A DNA stretch of 64,000 nt from Calothrix sp. NIES-2098. Lineage in GTDB: Bacteria; Cyanobacteriota; Cyanobacteriia; Cyanobacteriales; Nostocaceae. A model generated the notes under the pieces. That model made no database searches. It worked only from the letters and a program-made list of their open reading frames with translations, and was not told where the DNA came from. Where the stretch lies: assembly GCA_002368175.1 (NCBI GenBank), contig AP018172.1, forward strand, positions 8,125,001-8,189,000, in the 5' to 3' direction. The translations under genes were made by a program, and so were the position numbers. The number at the start of each line of letters is the position of its first letter. Position 1 is the stretch's first letter. This document shows, piece by piece, positions 25,516-34,536 of this stretch.

Positions 25516-26355
25516 TCAGATAATATTCTGATTTTTCGTCTTCACTCGCTGATATAACTCCTCCATCGTTTCAATAAAAGAATTATCCTTTCTCCAAAAA
25601 GCTGGAAAATCTCCTTGTTTCTTCACTAAAATTGCTGACACTCCGCTTTGACTACCTACTTCAATTGTTTGGGGTAATCGCTTCGTTCCTAACCAAAATT
25701 CCCTCACACTTGGCTTTTGTGCAATAGCTTGCTTTTCTAATTTTGTATATAGTGAAGTTGATAATTCTAAGGGAATTTCCTTCGTATTCAGTTCTTCTGA
25801 TAGCGCTTTACCTAAATTTGACTCAGCCAACTTTGCTTGCAGTTCTGTTTTGGATAATCCCCGGAGTTCAAATAAAAGAAATGGGTTTTCATCTAACTGT
25901 GAAGCTACTAAATAATAAACTCCCGCGATATGCTTGCAAGGATTGGCGTAATCTGGACAAGAACATTTGGTTTTAAAATCCTTGCTGCTGTGGGGTAATA
26001 AATGTAATCCCAAGTCAGCAAAAGTATCTTCAATATTTTCTGGGACTTCGTTAATTAGCAACCGCGAAACAATACTGGCTTTTGAAGAAAGCTTTTGAAT
26101 TGCTTCACTCCAGCGATTTTTGGCAATGGGTGTAATTTCAATTGATATGTTATAAGTTGGTTCTTTGTAAACTCCAAAGTAGGGATTGATTGAGCCTTTG
26201 ACTTTAGCAGTAATTTGATTTTTCTCTACTTCAAAATTTAAAACTTTACCATTACGAGCATAGGAACGTCCGCGTTGTAGCCTTCCTTCATCGGTGAATT
26301 GCTCTAATGCTTGAATAAAGCGATCGCCCCACCAAGTTCTGCTAAATTTAGACAT
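25516..26355 (-). CDS. SWIM zinc-finger protein paired with SNF2 helicase
   Basis: 279 residues. The SWIM motif C131-x-C133-x6-C140-x-H142 is complete (CSCPDYANPCKH). The N-terminal region (SFSRTWWGDRFIQALEQF-like, then GRLQRGRSYARNGKV) is the usual start of bacterial SWIM proteins next to SNF2 ATPases. SWIM domains bind DNA or protein. Six bases after the end of the helicase gene, on the same strand, it starts at 26355, so the two are almost certainly one operon and probably one complex. The precise DNA-metabolism role is not known. Confidence 0.9.
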   Translation of the reverse strand: MSKFSRTWWGDRFIQALEQFTDEGRLQRGRSYARNGKVLNFEVEKNQITAKVKGSINPYFGVYKEPTYNISIEITPIAKNRWSEAIQKLSSKASIVSRLLINEVPENIEDTFADLGLHLLPHSSKDFKTKCSCPDYANPCKHIAGVYYLVASQLDENPFLLFELRGLSKTELQAKLAESNLGKALSEELNTKEIPLELSTSLYTKLEKQAIAQKPSVREFWLGTKRLPQTIEVGSQSGVSAILVKKQGDFPAFWRKDNSFIETMEELYQRVKTKNQNII

Positions 26356-26360
26356 GAGAT

Positions 26361-29300
26361 TTACTCCAAAATTGCGCTCTTATTTAAGGCGATGAGTTGT
26401 TTAAAGGCATCGTTATCTAATTCTGTCAACCACGATTCATCACTCCCCACAACAGCAGCCGAGAGTTTTTTCTTGTCTTCAATCATTTGGTTAATTTTCT
26501 CTTCAAGAGTGCCAATGGCAACAAATTTATGCACAAAAACATTCTTTTTTTGACCAATTCTAAAAGCTCTATCTGTTGCTTGATTCTCAACTGCTGGGTT
26601 CCACCATCTATCAAAATGGAATACATGATTGGCTTTGGTGAGTGTAATCCCGACACCACCTGCTTTGAGGGAAAGAATAAACACAGATGGTTCTGTATCG
26701 GGTTCTTGAAATTCGCTAATCATTTGTTCTCGACGTTTGCGGTTTGTCCCACCATGTAAGTAATAAGTATTGCAGTGTAAGTTGTGTTTGAGATGCTTTT
26801 CAATGTTTTCGCAAGCTTCCGTAAATTGGCTAAATATCAGTAAACTTTCACCTTCGGAAATCGCTTCTTCTACCATTTCTGATAATCGGCTGAGTTTGTG
26901 CGATCGCTCTGGGGCAAATTCGCTGTTATCCTGTAAGAATTGGGCTGGATGGTTACAAATCTGTTTCAATTTCATTAAGGTAGAAAGAATTAAACCTTTG
27001 CGTTGGATTCCTTCAGCCTTTTGCAATTGTTCCTCAACATCTTTTACCACCACTTCGTAAAGTGAGGCTTGTTCTTTGGTTAAGTTGGTGTAGAGTATTT
27101 GTTCAACTTTATCGGGTAAATCGTTGATGATGGATTGGTCAGTTTTTACCCGACGTAAAATTAAAGGTTCAACTAATTTCTTCAGGGTAACTGATTTGAC
27201 GCGATCGTTATCCTTTTGAATGGGAATTTCAAAAGACTTGCGAAATTGTGCTTCTTTACCCAAGTAACCAGGATTGAGAAAATTAAAAATCGACCATAAA
27301 TCTAGTAAACGGTTTTCTACCGGAGTTCCTGTCAAAGCTAGGCGATGTTTGGCGGAGAGTTTAAGAATCGCTTTAGTTTGCGCTGCTTTGGGATTTTTGA
27401 TATTTTGCGCTTCATCTAAAACCAGACGTTGCCATTCCACACTGTTGAGTAGTTTCTCATCTTTGCGAGCCAGCGTAAAGGAAGTAATCACGACATCGTG
27501 CTGAAGACAAGCGGCTTTAAAGTCTGCGGAATTTTGCGTGCGATCGCCTCCATGATGCACCATACTTTTTAAGTGTGGCGCAAATTTGGCAATTTCTTTT
27601 TGCCAGTTTCCGACAACGGAAGTAGGCGCGATTAATAATGTAGGCGGTAAATCACTCCCTTGTCCTTCCTTCTCCTGTACTAGCCTCGCTATTACCTGCA
27701 CGGATTTACCTAAACCCATGTCGTCTGCAAGACAGCCATTTAATCCCAATCTTTCTAAATATTGCAACCAAGAAACACCACGCTTTTGGTACTCGCGCAA
27801 ATTCCCTTGCAAATTTAATTTTTCAGAAATTGGTTCAAGCTGGGTTTTATCTTGCAGCTTCGCCATCATTTCCGCTAAAACTTCATCATGTTCAATTTCC
27901 CACTCGTCCCCAGCTTCCGCACTGCGTTGCAGAAATTCCAGCAAATTCATCTCTGGCTTTTCGTTACCGTGAGATTGCCAAAATTCCAACAATTGCTGCA
28001 TTTTATCTCGGTCTAATTCCATCCATTGACCGCGAAAATGCACTAAAGGAGCCTTAGCATTAATTAATTGTTCCCATTCTTGGGGTGTGACAATTTGCTC
28101 ACCAATTGCCAATTCATATTCATACTGTACTAGAGAATTTAAGCCGAAATAGCTTTTGGTTTCACCTTTTGTTGGTGTTAATTTTTTACCGGAAGCTTTG
28201 AGGCGAATTTTGGCACGACGGCGACCTGCGGGAGTATACCAAGCAGGTACAATTACTTTAAAACCTGCGTCTTCTAACACCCAAGCACTTTCTTGCAGAA
28301 AAGCAAATGCTTCTTCTAAAGTTAATTGCATTCCTGTAGGTTGATCGGTTTCCAATCCCTGCCATAATTTAGGATACATCCTCGCTGCATAACCTAAATT
28401 CAGCAATAAATGCGTTTCAAAATCTTTGCCAAATTGTTTATGTACACCAGCTTTACCTGTTTTATTCATCCTCCAGTATTCTGACAAATCCAACTTCAGG
28501 GAAGGGTCTTGTTTACTGGCTACCAAAAATTGCATTTGCCAATTGTCTATCTCTTCAGCAGTAGGAGAATACAATTGGAAGCAAAGATGAAAAACAGCAT
28601 CAGCTTGAGTACGGTTGATTTTAGTTTTCCATGCTAACCATTGCTGATATTCTGCAAAAGCTTGATTTGTTTTTAAGGGATTATGTCGATAGGGATAAAG
28701 ACAATATTCAACTAAAGAATCGGCAATTTGTTTATCAAAAGCTGCTGTAGAGGGTGTATGCGTCACTATATCTGTCAGAATAGACTCAGAAAAGTGACGC
28801 AATAATGTTGCTCTATCGAAAAACTCAATTTTATCGCTTGGTGTTGCCGCACCTGCCACACAAATCAGCGGCATATAATCAATATACTTTTTAATATTTT
28901 CTTCGTAGCTAGGAGAAATAATTTCCCAAGTAGCGTAAATTTCAAAAGGTTGTAGAATTGATGACTTGCCTTTTTTCTTAGTTGTGACTGATTCTAACTG
29001 TCGATATTTTAACGCTGGAATATATTGGTCTTTCAGGATTATTTGCTTAAAAGCTTGGGTGTAGTGATACCAAAACAATAAATCAGAACCAAGTTGCACT
29101 TCATCGGCATTGTGTAGCGCTAAAAAATGTATATCGTTGAGAAGTTTGATAACATTATTTACTTTTGCTGTCTTAGCAGATGTTACAGTTCCATAACAAT
29201 CTACCTGCCAATATTGAAAATCATCATAATCTTCTGAGATTTCTACTTCCAGATACTTAATTAATTCTGGTGAAGGTAATGGTTGATTATTGGCAGTTGG

Positions 29301-29537
29301 TAGAGCAAAGTATTTTGATGATACGCGTTGACTTAATTGATTTGCTGTTTCTTTTAATCCCAAAGCTTGCGTCAAAAACACGATTAACTCGGCTTTCTGT
29401 AGATGTCCGGGATGAATATTTTGCTGATTAGCACGGCTTTTTTTTATTATTGGGGTTTCTATCCACAAATAAAAAGAGCCTGGCTGAATAAAGTCAGATG
29501 CTGCATTTGGTATCCAGGTGCCATGAATAACTTTCAT
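26361..29537 (-). CDS. SNF2-family DNA-dependent ATPase/helicase
   Basis: 1058 residues. A large N-terminal SNF2-associated region (about 1-560) precedes the ATPase core. The core has motif I DDMGLGKSVQ, motif II LDEAQNIKN (DEAQ box), motif III LTGTPVENRL, and in the second lobe LILRRVKTDQ, MKLKQICNHP, KAGGVGITLTKANHVFHFDRWWNP and QATDRAFRIGQ. It moves along or remodels protein-DNA complexes and is not expected to be a strand-separating helicase. It is the first gene of an operon with the SWIM protein, an arrangement common in cyanobacteria and Bacillus-like bacteria. Some related ATPases occur in defence loci, but no defence partner is present here. Confidence 0.95.
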   Translation of the reverse strand: MKVIHGTWIPNAASDFIQPGSFYLWIETPIIKKSRANQQNIHPGHLQKAELIVFLTQALGLKETANQLSQRVSSKYFALPTANNQPLPSPELIKYLEVEISEDYDDFQYWQVDCYGTVTSAKTAKVNNVIKLLNDIHFLALHNADEVQLGSDLLFWYHYTQAFKQIILKDQYIPALKYRQLESVTTKKKGKSSILQPFEIYATWEIISPSYEENIKKYIDYMPLICVAGAATPSDKIEFFDRATLLRHFSESILTDIVTHTPSTAAFDKQIADSLVEYCLYPYRHNPLKTNQAFAEYQQWLAWKTKINRTQADAVFHLCFQLYSPTAEEIDNWQMQFLVASKQDPSLKLDLSEYWRMNKTGKAGVHKQFGKDFETHLLLNLGYAARMYPKLWQGLETDQPTGMQLTLEEAFAFLQESAWVLEDAGFKVIVPAWYTPAGRRRAKIRLKASGKKLTPTKGETKSYFGLNSLVQYEYELAIGEQIVTPQEWEQLINAKAPLVHFRGQWMELDRDKMQQLLEFWQSHGNEKPEMNLLEFLQRSAEAGDEWEIEHDEVLAEMMAKLQDKTQLEPISEKLNLQGNLREYQKRGVSWLQYLERLGLNGCLADDMGLGKSVQVIARLVQEKEGQGSDLPPTLLIAPTSVVGNWQKEIAKFAPHLKSMVHHGGDRTQNSADFKAACLQHDVVITSFTLARKDEKLLNSVEWQRLVLDEAQNIKNPKAAQTKAILKLSAKHRLALTGTPVENRLLDLWSIFNFLNPGYLGKEAQFRKSFEIPIQKDNDRVKSVTLKKLVEPLILRRVKTDQSIINDLPDKVEQILYTNLTKEQASLYEVVVKDVEEQLQKAEGIQRKGLILSTLMKLKQICNHPAQFLQDNSEFAPERSHKLSRLSEMVEEAISEGESLLIFSQFTEACENIEKHLKHNLHCNTYYLHGGTNRKRREQMISEFQEPDTEPSVFILSLKAGGVGITLTKANHVFHFDRWWNPAVENQATDRAFRIGQKKNVFVHKFVAIGTLEEKINQMIEDKKKLSAAVVGSDESWLTELDNDAFKQLIALNKSAILE

Positions 29538-29679
29538 AGTTGCGATGCTCTGGATTTTCTAGTAATTCTATGTGTTTAGAATTACTTTACCAAAGTAGAG
29601 TGTTACATCGTCAATGATTAGGAAATAAAAAAATAAATTATCAAATCTTCGTAACACCAGTGCGCGATCGCGCCGCCAT

Positions 29680-29707
29680 CTGACTGTTGACTATTGACTT
29701 TTGACTT
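29680..29707. repeat. Four heptads overlapping the end of the hybrid kinase gene
   Basis: The units are CTGACTG, TTGACTA, TTGACTT and TTGACTT. The last residues (K-S-Q) and the stop codon of the hybrid kinase are encoded inside this array. Confidence 0.8.
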
Positions 29708-32700
29708 CCTGCTCGATCGCTATTGCTAATTCGTCTGGATCGACAGGCTTAGTAATGTGTCTTTGGAAACCTGCGGCGAGAATTTTTTGATTGTTAGCTT
29801 CGCCAGCAAATGCTGTCAGCGCGATCGCCGGGACTCTCTCTACACCTGATGCTTTTAAGGCTCTAACTTGACGGATCAGTGTATAACCGTCGATTTCTGG
29901 CATAGCGATATCGCTGATTAATAAATCTGGTTGAATTTTGGCGATCGCTTTCAGTGCTTGACTAGCTGAAGCAACTGCTGTGACTTCAACGCCATATTGC
30001 TCTAAGATAAAAGTGATTAAATCCAGGCTATCAACATCATCATCCACTGCAACTATCCGCAAACCTTGAAGATTTGGGGAATCATTGGGTAACTGTTTAT
30101 CCTCATGTTTGGCAGAGACAAGCGTCATCACAGGTAGGTTGACTGTAAAAGTTGCGCCTAAACCTTCTCCGGGACTGGCAACTTGTACAGAGCCACCGTG
30201 GAGTTCGACAATGTGCCGAACAATTGCTAACCCTAATCCTAAACCCCCAAATTTTCTGGTTGTTACATCGTCTGCTTGTCGAAAGCGTTCAAATACGTAG
30301 GGTAGAAAGTCGGGAGTAATTCCTTTACCTGTATCTGTGACTTGGATTTGGGCATTTGCTCCCATCTGCTGGAGAGAGATTTCCACTTGACCGTCTGGTG
30401 GTGTAAACTTGACAGCATTTGTCAGTAGATTCATTATTACTTGTTGCAAGCGGTTAGGATCGCCTTCTACTGTACCCACAACGGTGTCAAGCTGGGTCTT
30501 AATTTGAATCGATTTAGCTTCAGCCGCTAGCCGCACGGTTTCTAGTGCTGCTTCAATAGTCGCAACCAGATCGACTACACAAATATTTAGACTGAGTTTG
30601 CCACGAAGAATGCGGGACACATCTAACAAATCGTCAATTAATTGTGTTTGTAATTTGGCATTGCGCTCGATGATTTCTAGTGCTTGAGTTGTCTTTTCTG
30701 CATTTAATTGGCGCTTGAGCAGAAGTGTTGACCAACCTAAAATCGGATTAAGTGGAGAACGTAGTTCATGGGAAACAATCGCCAAAAAATCATCTTTCAT
30801 GCGGCTAGCTTTTTCTAGCTCTATGCGAGCAGCGCGTTCTCGTTCTAAAGCCTGGGCACGTTCCTCAATGGCTAATTTTTGATCGTGAATATCTGTACAA
30901 GAGCCAAACCATTTAACAATTTGGCCTTCTTGTCGTAATGGAAATGCTCTTCCTAAATGCCAGCGGTATTCGCCATTACTAGCACGCAGAAGACGGTACT
31001 CGATATCATAAGTTTTACCGGAACTCAGGGAATTTTGCCAAACTTCTATTGTGCGTTGTACATCATCAGGATGCAAAATTTTTTGCCATCCTTCACCACG
31101 TGTTTGTTCTAAGGTTTTTCCCGTGTAGTCATACCAACGTTGATTAAAATATTCATGATAGCCATCTGGTTGTGTGATCCAAAACATTTGCGGCATTGTA
31201 TCCGCTAACGTGCGAAAGACTAATTCACTTTGACGCAGCGCTACTTCTGCTTGCTTGCGATCGGTAATCTCGAAAAGCATTCCCAACATCCGAACAGGCT
31301 GGCCTTGTTGGTTGTACTGGAAGCGTCCGAAAGCTGATACCCAATGTAGGCTACCATCTGCCCAAATCACTCGATATTCGTCTTCGTAATCTTGCTGCTT
31401 TGCCATCGCCGTTTGAACCTTTACCTCAACGCGAGGTAAATCCTCTGGATGAACTAAGCTAGACCATTCCTGATAAGTTCGTTGTGGGTTTCCCGGCTCA
31501 TACCCAAAAATCATTTCATGGTAAGGAGTCCAGATCGACCGATCGGTTTGAAGATCCCAATCCCACGATCCCATCCTGGCAGCATCAAGTGCTAAAGTTA
31601 GACGTTCTTGGTTTTCCCGCAATGCATTCTCTACCTGTTTGCGTTCAGTCACGTCTAAAAATGCCCCAATCACACCGCGGACAGCATCAGATTCATCTCG
31701 CAATGGTACCGCTTTGCCATAGATCGATCGCACATCTCCGTCACTAAAGACAAATTCAAATTCCAACTCAACAGGCTTGCCAGTACTCCCAGCCAGTTGC
31801 ATTGGTAATTCTTGGGGTGGGATATCTTGCCCATTTTTTTGAATCTTGAACTTAAATGGAAACTGTCCATCAGCAGGAGTAGCTGTTAACACCGATCCTG
31901 GTTGTAGCCGCATCAATTCATAGGCAGCTCGGTTGACGCTCATGTGATGGCAGTGCGGATCGTGAGCAATCCAGACAGCGGCAGGAACTGTTTCCATGAA
32001 GGTTTCTAGTTCTTGTGCCCGTGCTTTAGCGATCGCTTCACTTTCTTGCAAGGCGAATTCTACTTGCTTGCGATCGCTAATATCAACATTGATTCCGACC
32101 ATGCGTAAAGGTTTGCCCGCATCATCGTAAAACACTTTCGCTCTGGCGTGCATCCAATGAATACTGCCATCCTTCCAGATGACTCGCCAATCGGTAAACA
32201 ATTCACCTGTTTGCAATGAAGCAATTACATCTGCTTCTGCCTTCGCTAAATCATTGGGATGAACCCATCTTGCCCACTCTTCATAACTACCCCCAAATTC
32301 ACCAGGTTCTAGTCCGTAGAGAGCTTCTAACTCTTTTGACCAAATATTAATATTAGTTTGAATATTCCACTCAAAGCTGCCACTTTTGGCAACAGCTTGT
32401 GCTAAATCTAACCTCTCTTGCTTTTGTCGCAGATTTTCTGCTATTCGCTTACTAGAAGTTATATCAGTACAAATACCAACCCACTCCCGAATGCTACCGG
32501 ATTTTGTGACAACTGGTACACCACGTGCAGCAAAATCACGATAAATTCCATCTCTACCAAGTAGGCGATATTCAGTTTCATAGATACTTTTTTGCCGAAC
32601 AGCTTGCATCCAAACTTGGGCAGTTCGTTCCCGATCTTCTGGGTGCAATGCAGCTAACCAACCCCAACCTTTGACTTCTTCTGGACTTTGCCCAGTGTAA

Positions 32701-33542
32701 GCCCGCCACTCTGGTACATCAACTACCTGCCCATCAGGATCGGTTGTCCAAACTATCTGAGAAATTGCCACTACCAAAGAACGATACCGCTGTTCGCTTT
32801 CTCTTAGAGCTGCTTCTGTTTGTTTGCGTTCGCTGATATCTGTGAGCATAGCGATCGCACTCGAAAATTCACCTTTGTTATTCAAGATGGGGCTAGTGGA
32901 GACAATTGCCCAAATATCCGATCCATCTTTGCAGCGTAAACGTAAGTCAAATTGCCGTTTTATCTCTTGAATGCTCTGCTTCTGTTGGTTAAACAATTGC
33001 TCTACTTCAATTTGAGCTTGACTTTCCATAAAGTCAAAAATTGGGCAACCAATCATCTCTTCCATGCTGTAGCCAAGCATTTGAGCTAAACGCTGATTCA
33101 CATATTCTGTCTGTCCTCTGCTGTCCAATATCCAGATACCTTCATTGGCTGTTTCTAGCAACCGACGATAACTTACCTGTAGCTTTGCTAGCTTTGCCTC
33201 TGATGCCTGTTTGGCATTACGTAGTTCTGCATTTAACGAACTAATTAAAAGCGCTATCGAGCTAAATATAACTAGCTCTAAAAGATCGGAGCCATTCCTC
33301 AGTGTAAGGACGTATATAGGTAGTGTAAAAAAATAGTTATTAGCTAAGATTGATAAGATTGTCGCCACCAAACCAGCAGGAAAGCCACCGTACCAACTAC
33401 TAAAGACTACAGCAGCGAAAAACAGTGATGAAACGTTTATTTGTAGCAGTCGTTCCAACACTAGACCCAGCAGCAACGCCAGTAGGACTGACAAAATAGA
33501 AATACCATAGCGTTGCATCTGTGAACGCTGGACTCTTAACAT
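29691..33542 (-). CDS. Hybrid sensor histidine kinase/response regulator with DUF4118 and six PAS domains
   Basis: 1283 residues. The N-terminus is a four-helix DUF4118 membrane unit (as in KdpD; about 10-110). Six PAS/PAC modules follow, starting near 125, 247, 370, 505, 640 and 770, several with the LHPEDxxR PAC-type phrase. The HisKA phosphoacceptor is H925 in VSHELRSPLNP. The HATPase has the usual N, G1 (DTGKGI) and G2 (GGLGLGLAI) boxes. A C-terminal receiver has D1211 in LISDIAMPEIDG. PAS modules may bind heme, flavin or small ligands; none can be identified here. There is no obvious cognate output regulator nearby. The last codons lie in a heptad repeat. Confidence 0.93.
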   Translation of the reverse strand: MLRVQRSQMQRYGISILSVLLALLLGLVLERLLQINVSSLFFAAVVFSSWYGGFPAGLVATILSILANNYFFTLPIYVLTLRNGSDLLELVIFSSIALLISSLNAELRNAKQASEAKLAKLQVSYRRLLETANEGIWILDSRGQTEYVNQRLAQMLGYSMEEMIGCPIFDFMESQAQIEVEQLFNQQKQSIQEIKRQFDLRLRCKDGSDIWAIVSTSPILNNKGEFSSAIAMLTDISERKQTEAALRESEQRYRSLVVAISQIVWTTDPDGQVVDVPEWRAYTGQSPEEVKGWGWLAALHPEDRERTAQVWMQAVRQKSIYETEYRLLGRDGIYRDFAARGVPVVTKSGSIREWVGICTDITSSKRIAENLRQKQERLDLAQAVAKSGSFEWNIQTNINIWSKELEALYGLEPGEFGGSYEEWARWVHPNDLAKAEADVIASLQTGELFTDWRVIWKDGSIHWMHARAKVFYDDAGKPLRMVGINVDISDRKQVEFALQESEAIAKARAQELETFMETVPAAVWIAHDPHCHHMSVNRAAYELMRLQPGSVLTATPADGQFPFKFKIQKNGQDIPPQELPMQLAGSTGKPVELEFEFVFSDGDVRSIYGKAVPLRDESDAVRGVIGAFLDVTERKQVENALRENQERLTLALDAARMGSWDWDLQTDRSIWTPYHEMIFGYEPGNPQRTYQEWSSLVHPEDLPRVEVKVQTAMAKQQDYEDEYRVIWADGSLHWVSAFGRFQYNQQGQPVRMLGMLFEITDRKQAEVALRQSELVFRTLADTMPQMFWITQPDGYHEYFNQRWYDYTGKTLEQTRGEGWQKILHPDDVQRTIEVWQNSLSSGKTYDIEYRLLRASNGEYRWHLGRAFPLRQEGQIVKWFGSCTDIHDQKLAIEERAQALERERAARIELEKASRMKDDFLAIVSHELRSPLNPILGWSTLLLKRQLNAEKTTQALEIIERNAKLQTQLIDDLLDVSRILRGKLSLNICVVDLVATIEAALETVRLAAEAKSIQIKTQLDTVVGTVEGDPNRLQQVIMNLLTNAVKFTPPDGQVEISLQQMGANAQIQVTDTGKGITPDFLPYVFERFRQADDVTTRKFGGLGLGLAIVRHIVELHGGSVQVASPGEGLGATFTVNLPVMTLVSAKHEDKQLPNDSPNLQGLRIVAVDDDVDSLDLITFILEQYGVEVTAVASASQALKAIAKIQPDLLISDIAMPEIDGYTLIRQVRALKASGVERVPAIALTAFAGEANNQKILAAGFQRHITKPVDPDELAIAIEQEVKSQ

Positions 33543-33723
33543 ACTACTTTTGGATGAGATAGATTCTTATTTTACCGCGGGCAACTTGCTTGAGTAATAA
33601 AGCTTTGGAGTACTCTCAACTGAAGTTAAATACTCAACACAGCACGCGATCGCTTGGGTGATTTCAACAAGTGTAACGATACCATAGACTTAAAATTGAT
33701 TGCGCTAACGAGGCACTCTCACC

Positions 33724-34395
33724 ATGCTAGCCAATGCAGCCACCTATGAAGTGACCTGGGAAAAATTACCAGAAGATTTTGTTTTAGATGATGAGCCAGT
33801 GGATAACATTAATCAGCCTCCCCTAGCTGCGGCTCTAACTGAAAGCTTGGAACTGTCAGGGAGATTACCAGCCAACGCCTTAACCATCACTAACTATGGC
33901 ATTTGTGCTACCTTGAACCGTCAGTTCGTAGTCAAAGCTCCAGATTGGGGATATGTGCCTTCTATTCGCGTACCACGAGCCGAAGTCAAGCGCAGTTATA
34001 CCCCACGGTTGCAAGGCGATCTACCAGTAATTGTGATGGAGTTTATCTCAGATACCGAAGGTGGAGAGTATTCTAGTAAACCAACCTATCCCCCTGGTAA
34101 ATGGTTCTATTACGAGCAAGTCTTACAAATACCAAACTATGCCATTTTTGAACCAGATGCGGGAGTTTTAGAAGTTTATCAACGAGATAACTCAGGACGT
34201 TATCAACTGCAATCGCCAGATGCAAATAACCGTTACTGGATTGCGGAAATGAACTTATTTTTAGGTGTTTGGCAAGGAATCCGAGAAAATCGTACAGGCT
34301 ATTGGTTGCGTTGGTGGGATGAGCAAGGCGAATTATTACTATGGGGAGGAGAGTTAGCCACCAAAGAACGTCAACAGGCAGAACAGGAACGCTAA
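33724..34395 (+). CDS. Uma2-family protein, truncated by an in-frame stop
   Basis: 223 residues of a longer Uma2 variant. It contains the DFVLDDEPVDNINQPPLAAALTE-like N-terminus, RAEVKRSYTPRLQGDLPVIVMEF, and YEQVLQIPNYAIFEPDAG with WIAEMNLFLGVW. The coding frame stops at TAA 34393-34395 in the run QQAEQER. The next 25 codons continue the typical Uma2 C-terminal coiled coil in the same frame (see the next entry). A single C-to-T change, CAA to TAA, would explain this. The nuclease-fold part is complete, so activity could be retained. No partner gene is adjacent. Confidence 0.8.
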   Translation: MLANAATYEVTWEKLPEDFVLDDEPVDNINQPPLAAALTESLELSGRLPANALTITNYGICATLNRQFVVKAPDWGYVPSIRVPRAEVKRSYTPRLQGDLPVIVMEFISDTEGGEYSSKPTYPPGKWFYYEQVLQIPNYAIFEPDAGVLEVYQRDNSGRYQLQSPDANNRYWIAEMNLFLGVWQGIRENRTGYWLRWWDEQGELLLWGGELATKERQQAEQER

Positions 34396-34473
34396 CGTGC
34401 CGAACAGGAACATCAGCGAGCCGAAAGATTAGCAGAACAGTTAAGGGCTTTGGGAATTGAACCAGAAACTTGA
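34396..34473 (+). pseudogene. Detached C-terminal coiled-coil tail of the Uma2 gene
   Basis: Directly after the TAA the same frame reads RAEQEHQRAERLAEQLRALG and ends GIEPET before a TGA. This is the standard C-terminal helix of cyanobacterial Uma2 proteins. It has no start codon of its own. Confidence 0.85.
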
Positions 34474-34484
34474 GCTTGATGTGA

Positions 34485-34525
34485 TGCGATCGCTTGCTCA
34501 ATATTTAAACTAAGAAGCGATCGCA
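34485..34525. terminator. HIP1-stem hairpin between Uma2 and purF
   Basis: TGCGATCGCTT pairs perfectly with AAGCGATCGCA across a 19-base loop. The genes on both sides converge on it. There is no T-tract of note, so termination is inferred from position. Confidence 0.55.
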
Positions 34526-34536
34526 CATGTTTAGCC

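Noticed and set aside
26361..29537. Defence system built on the SNF2 ATPase
   Set aside because: The only partner is a SWIM protein, a widespread pairing; no nuclease, methylase or phospholipase gene is in the operon.
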